Assembly: GCA_965240325.2 (NCBI GenBank)
Contig: OZ251229.1
Location: forward strand, 2,790,001 to 2,854,000
Origin: Rebecca billardiae RCC1528
Lineage: Eukaryota; Haptophyta
Direction: 5' to 3'
Length of the DNA: 64,000 bases
Shown here: positions 60,191 to 64,000 of the stretch, one piece after another
How the letters are laid out: every line of letters begins with the position of its first letter
Position numbering within the stretch: position 1 is the first letter of the stretch
Made by a program: the position numbers and the translations under genes
Notes under the pieces: generated by a model
What the model was told of the DNA's origin: nothing
Databases searched by the model: none
Seen by the model: the letters and a program-made list of their open reading frames with translations, nothing else

Positions 60191-61786
60191 ATGCTCCGCG
60201 GCTCCGGGAAGGGCGCGAGCCGCCACGCGACCCTCATCCTGCTCATCTTCGGGCCCGTCTCGCACCTGCTCGGCGGGCTCAAGCTCGTCGACGCTGCGGC
60301 GTGCGCCTCCTGCGACGGAGGCGAGCTGCTGTGCAGCACGAACACGGACACCGACCACCTCTTTGGCGCGGACGACTCGGGAGGCTACACCGGGCGGGAC
60401 AAGCTCTGGTCGTTTACGAACACCTATGGCGTGGACATCAAGCTTACGGTCAACACGCAGTCAACCCTCCGAGACTTCGGTGACTCGACCGCGATCTCGA
60501 TCTACAGCGACGAGGCGCTCACGACCCTCGTGGACCAGGATGGCACCGCCTGCGCAACCTATGGGCCTTATTCGGACGCGGGTCTGACGGTCACCGTCAG
60601 CTCGGGCACCACCGTCTACGCGCTTATCGACGGCAAGCAAGACGGCTGGGCATACGACGATTACAGTGAAACCAAAGTCAATCTCAACATCTGCTGCTCG
60701 CTCACCTCCGCCACCCCCGATGTGTGCTCGACGAGCTTCAGCAGCGATGGCGATTGCACCGATTCGTTTGCATCAGCGCCTCCCAGCCCACCCTCTCCTC
60801 CGCCCTCGCCGCCGCCAAGCCCGCCGCCCTCGCCTCCCCCATCACCGCCGCCGCCGAGCCCGCCGCCATCGCCGCCGCCATCACCGCTGCCGCCGAGCCC
60901 GCCGCCATCGCCGCCGCCGAGCCCGCCGCCATCCCCACCGCCGAGCCCGCCGCCATTGCCGCCGCCCTCGCCACCGCCATCGCCGCCGCCGCCGAGCCCG
61001 CCGCCATCGCCGCCGCCAAGCCCGCCGCCCACGCCGCCGCCGAGCCCGCCGCCATCGCCGCCGCCGAGCCCGCCGCCATCCCCACCGCCGAGCCCGCCGC
61101 CATCGCCACCGCCAAGTCCACCGCCGTCGCCGCCACCGAGCCCACCGCCGTCGCCACCACCGAGCCCGCCGCCCACGCCGCCGCCGAGCCCGCCGCCATC
61201 GCCGCCGCCTAGCCCGCCGCCCACGCCGCCGCCGAGCCCGCCGCCATCGCCGCCGCCGAGCCCGCCGCCATCCCCACCGCCGAGCCCGCCGCCATCGCCA
61301 CCGCCAAGTCCACCGCCGTCGCCACCACCGAGCCCACCGCCGTCGCCACCACCGAGCCCGCCGCCGCCCAGTCCACCACCGAGCCCTCCCCCAAGTCCGC
61401 CGCCCGCACTCGTCGTGGGCGTCGACTGCATCTGCACGTCGGACGCCGCCCTGCTCGGGTCCGCACGCCGGCAGCTCGGCGCACTGCCACACATCTCTGA
61501 CGCGGTGGAGGAGCGCGAGGAGGCGCATGAGGAGGGTCGCGGGCGTGGCCGCGGGCGCCGTCGCCCGGCAGCCGCGCGCACTGCGCGCGGGGCCAACGGC
61601 TGGCGCGACGCGGGTGCGGCGCAGAGGGCGTCCCCGCCCCACGCGGCCGGCTTCTTCCGGGCGATGGCGCGGAGCGTCTCGCGCATCGGCGCCGCGGGCG
61701 AGCAGCAGCATTCCGCGCCTCAGCGGCGCGAGCTGCTTTTCGGCGGCCTGGCGCTGCTACCGTTGTGCCCGGACTACCTTTGCTGA
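60191..61786 (+). CDS. Secreted SPPP-repeat protein, copy 3
   Basis: 531 residues, the same layout and rod length as copy 2, with the two ectodomain differences named there. It is the last gene of the array; its 3' flank matches the others up to 62104, with a 3-bp deletion near 62030. Confidence 0.85.
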   Translation: MLRGSGKGASRHATLILLIFGPVSHLLGGLKLVDAAACASCDGGELLCSTNTDTDHLFGADDSGGYTGRDKLWSFTNTYGVDIKLTVNTQSTLRDFGDSTAISIYSDEALTTLVDQDGTACATYGPYSDAGLTVTVSSGTTVYALIDGKQDGWAYDDYSETKVNLNICCSLTSATPDVCSTSFSSDGDCTDSFASAPPSPPSPPPSPPPSPPPSPPPSPPPPSPPPSPPPSPLPPSPPPSPPPSPPPSPPPSPPPLPPPSPPPSPPPPSPPPSPPPSPPPTPPPSPPPSPPPSPPPSPPPSPPPSPPPSPPPSPPPSPPPSPPPSPPPTPPPSPPPSPPPSPPPTPPPSPPPSPPPSPPPSPPPSPPPSPPPSPPPSPPPSPPPSPPPSPPPPSPPPSPPPSPPPALVVGVDCICTSDAALLGSARRQLGALPHISDAVEEREEAHEEGRGRGRGRRRPAAARTARGANGWRDAGAAQRASPPHAAGFFRAMARSVSRIGAAGEQQHSAPQRRELLFGGLALLPLCPDYLC

Positions 61787-62037
61787 CGGCCCACACGCTA
61801 AGCCGGCCGTCTGAGCGAGGCCAGTGCCAGCCGCTCACGACCGCGTCCGGCGGCCAGCCGGCGCTGCGCCTGCATGCCATACACGACGACTGTTGCCAGA
61901 CTGTACGACGATCGACCTGCGGCTGGCCCCGCGCGACGACCGTGTCCGTGGCGGCTTCGTGCTGTGCCGCCGCGATATCGATGTATGATGCGGCGATGAG
62001 TGCATGATGACTATTGACGACTATCAGTATTGACTGT

Positions 62038-62074
62038 TACAGGCAATCGCGGGCAATAAGGAGCTGTCACGTTA
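62038..62074. repeat. Solo terminus of the CAGG/TA element (unit 3)
   Basis: The third copy of the 37-bp terminus, just before the array ends. Confidence 0.85.
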
Positions 62075-62104
62075 CTACTAGCCAACTCGGGCCGAACTGA
62101 CTCG

Positions 62105-64000
62105 GGGGCTTGGCGGCTTGCTGGCCTGTTTTATTTCTACGAGTACGACTACAGGCTGGTCTCACCAAGAACTTCCCGAGCGCTGCCGACGTGTCCGCGC
62201 TCGCGGCGGGCGAGCACGGGGAATCGGCTGAGTACGATCGCTCGCATCGTGGGTCTAGTCCCCGACAAAATTGTCCGCGGAGCCGCGCGCGTCGCTCACC
62301 TCGTGCCCGGCGCTCCGCCGCGGAGGCGCCGTCACAGTGGTTTTCACAGTGGGCCGAGCAGTCTGAAGTGGCGCTGAACTGAGGTTTCGTCGGGGTTTCC
62401 GCAGTCCGGCGGGCTTCTGCCGCTTCGGACGCCCAGGCGGCATCCATCACCACGAGGTCGGCCACGCGCGGACCTGGCCCGCGCGGAGGCGGAGCATGGC
62501 GCACTGCTTGATGACTGCGCCCGCGCGAGCCGTTCCATGATCGCTGTGGTTACAGCCAAAGCCCCTGCCTCTGTTGGTGGGACCTCGCCAGATGCACTTG
62601 TCACTTGCGCGCCGCTCGAACGGCTCCGAACGAACACGACGAGCACATTGCACTTCGTCGCAGTTGGCTCACTCGCAGCAGGTATTCGAATCTGTCGCAG
62701 TGGAAGCGGGGGGTGCGAGAGCCTACGTACGTCTGTCAAGGGCAGCCGCACGCTTCAACATTGCGAAGGAGTTCCGCCCTGAACAGTGCGGCGGCAAGGC
62801 GGGTTGAGTGTGCTCCAAGCAACATCGTCAGGCACTGATACAGGTGGGGAGGCGCAGGAAGGACGTTGCAACGAGCGCGATGAGGCCCACATACCTCGAC
62901 AGCATGGGAGAGACGCGCTGTGGGACATGAAGACACCTGTCACTCATGCCAGGTCCCACGTTGACCCGCAACGCTCGGCGGCTTCTGCGGGCGAGAACAA
63001 CGACGCAATGTTTCAGTGCTACAGCGAGGGTGGGGATGAGGAGAGGGGCTTGGGGTACGGGCAACCGTGTGAACAACACCACTAGGGGTCGCACGGACCG
63101 AGATCGCGCGCCGTTCATTTTTTGCAGGGGGGTGGGGGTTTGAATCTCGACAACGGCGAGGCGGACAGAGGCGTGCGACCCCTCGTCGGAGAGCTCTCGA
63201 TGCGGCCGATTTAATGGCGCCATCGAGAATTTTCCGCAGACGCAGTGGGACTGAAAAAAAAAATCCAAAGCCTCGGGAAGTTCTGGGTGAGACCAGCCTG
63301 TACGAGAGCCCAACGGCGACATTCGCCAAAACCGGGTAAAATGGCGGCTTGCCCGCTGGTGGTGGGTGCCGGCGCGATTGCGGAGTAGGGATGGCACGTC
63401 GTTGGCGCATGTTCGTACTAGGGCGCTGAGCTGTAGCGAAAGGTGTTGCCAAGGCATGCTGCTTAGCCTTGCCATGGTGCTTCGCCATGACACAGAGGTC
63501 ACTCGCAGCGCACGGCGGTGTGACGATCGCCGCGCCGCGGCGGCAAACCGCAGTTGCGGGCGCGCTGCGAGCTGCAAGCACTCTGCCTTGGCTGCGTCGC
63601 GCCCGTGTCAGTTGTTGAACCAGGACTGTTGAACAACCGATGGGCTGCAAACGATACCAGCTACACTCGCTCCGCCGCCACTTCCTTGTCGAGCGTGAGA
63701 TGCTTCCGTTGCGTGCGCTCGCATGCAGCTTGCCGCCTGCATTTGAACGTGGTCACGGCAGGTTGGTGGGCTGGTTGCTCAGGCCTCCTCGGCGTAGATG
63801 ACGACAGGGTGCGTGCCACGCGCACCCATGACGCGGGAAAGGCGTGCACACGCGTCCTCGCGCATCTGGCAGGCTGCAGTCTTGGCCAAGATGATGCCAG
63901 AACAAGCCTGCCAGTGCCTCGCCGCGCGGGCGCGAGCGCGCAGAGAGATCTGGCTTCTGACCCGTGCTCTTCAGTGTACCTCGTGTGCGACGACGACGAG
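62105..64000. other. Right end of window, no recognised gene
   Basis: GC content falls and codon bias disappears. Frames of up to 250 codons on the minus strand (62828-63577, 62940-63650) lack G/C third positions. 63080-63400 has a repeat-like look, with a short A run (63256-63264) and AT-rich words, and may be a dispersed repeat; I cannot delimit it. A minus frame near 62380-62480 (VADLVVMDAAWASEAAEARR) has some coding character but no clear ends. Confidence 0.4.

Larger units (their letters stand above)
48683..62104 (+). repeat. Tandem array of a ~5.8-kb unit, 2.3 copies
   Basis: Unit 1 (48683-54305, 5623 bp), unit 2 (54306-60099, 5794 bp) and a partial unit 3 (60100-62104). The units are colinear and almost identical; unit 1 is shorter by 171 bp in the proline-coding tract. 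Each full unit holds a secreted SPPP-protein gene, a copy of a TA-element terminus, an AT-rich TTCGCGAA block, a non-coding spacer and foldback element B. The array stops at 62104, where homology with 50519 and 56312 ends. Confidence 0.95.

Noticed and set aside
62828-63650. Minus-strand frames of 236-250 codons
   Set aside because: Third positions are unbiased in contrast to every supported gene here.

Overview
This window is nuclear DNA from a GC-rich microalga or similar flagellated protist. The evidence is long reading frames with almost pure G/C third positions, genes broken by short GT-AG introns, a flagellar structural gene (CFAP65) plus an ARMC3-like gene of the kind tied to flagella, a mitochondrial 2-oxoglutarate dehydrogenase E2 gene with a spliced transit peptide, and secreted proteins with long SPPP tracts of the cell-wall/pherophorin kind. 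A haptophyte-like alga is my best guess, by inference only. Introns can be placed exactly because both sides keep the protein frame. I placed 19 introns of 92-278 bp; 14 start GTGCG and one starts GC.

Layout. 1-1.1 kb: the 5' part of a type II membrane protein gene (minus). 1.1-6.3 kb: gene-poor, with helically spaced GCACGCACTCACT clusters, a 164-bp MITE and a frameshifted gene. 6.3-8.8 kb: one-domain voltage-gated cation channel (minus). 9.2-16.6 kb: CFAP65 (minus, 7 exons), head to head with DLST (16.8-18.6 kb, 5 exons) across 233 bp. 20.6-22.1 kb: F-box protein (minus). 22.6-24.0 kb: 5'-truncated DDE transposase. 24.4-28.0 kb: membrane hybrid histidine kinase. 28.6-30.4 kb: membrane-anchored subtilase. 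30.7-31.2 kb: 510-bp element with TA target duplication. 31.4-36.9 kb: a VOC/glyoxalase-fold gene and an ARMC3-like gene, divergent across 115 bp. 37.7-39.1 kb: a foldback element with a second one nested inside. 39.2-47.4 kb: a putative papain-like cysteine peptidase, an Ldh2-type dehydrogenase and a PRMT9-like methyltransferase, all plus. 48.7-62.1 kb: 2.3 tandem copies of a 5.8-kb unit, each carrying a secreted SPPP-repeat protein gene, with a foldback element ending about 110 bp before the ATG of copies 2 and 3. 62.1-64 kb: no recognised gene.

The strongest new signal is a family of inverted-repeat elements that start CAAGG, end CCTTG and are flanked by 7-bp target duplications. There are three independent insertions, one nested in another and one copied by the tandem duplication; two of them end about 100 bp upstream of gene starts. 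The genes do not form one pathway. CFAP65 and probably ARMC3 serve the flagellum, DLST the mitochondrial TCA cycle, and the subtilase, peptidase-like and SPPP proteins the cell surface or secretory route.
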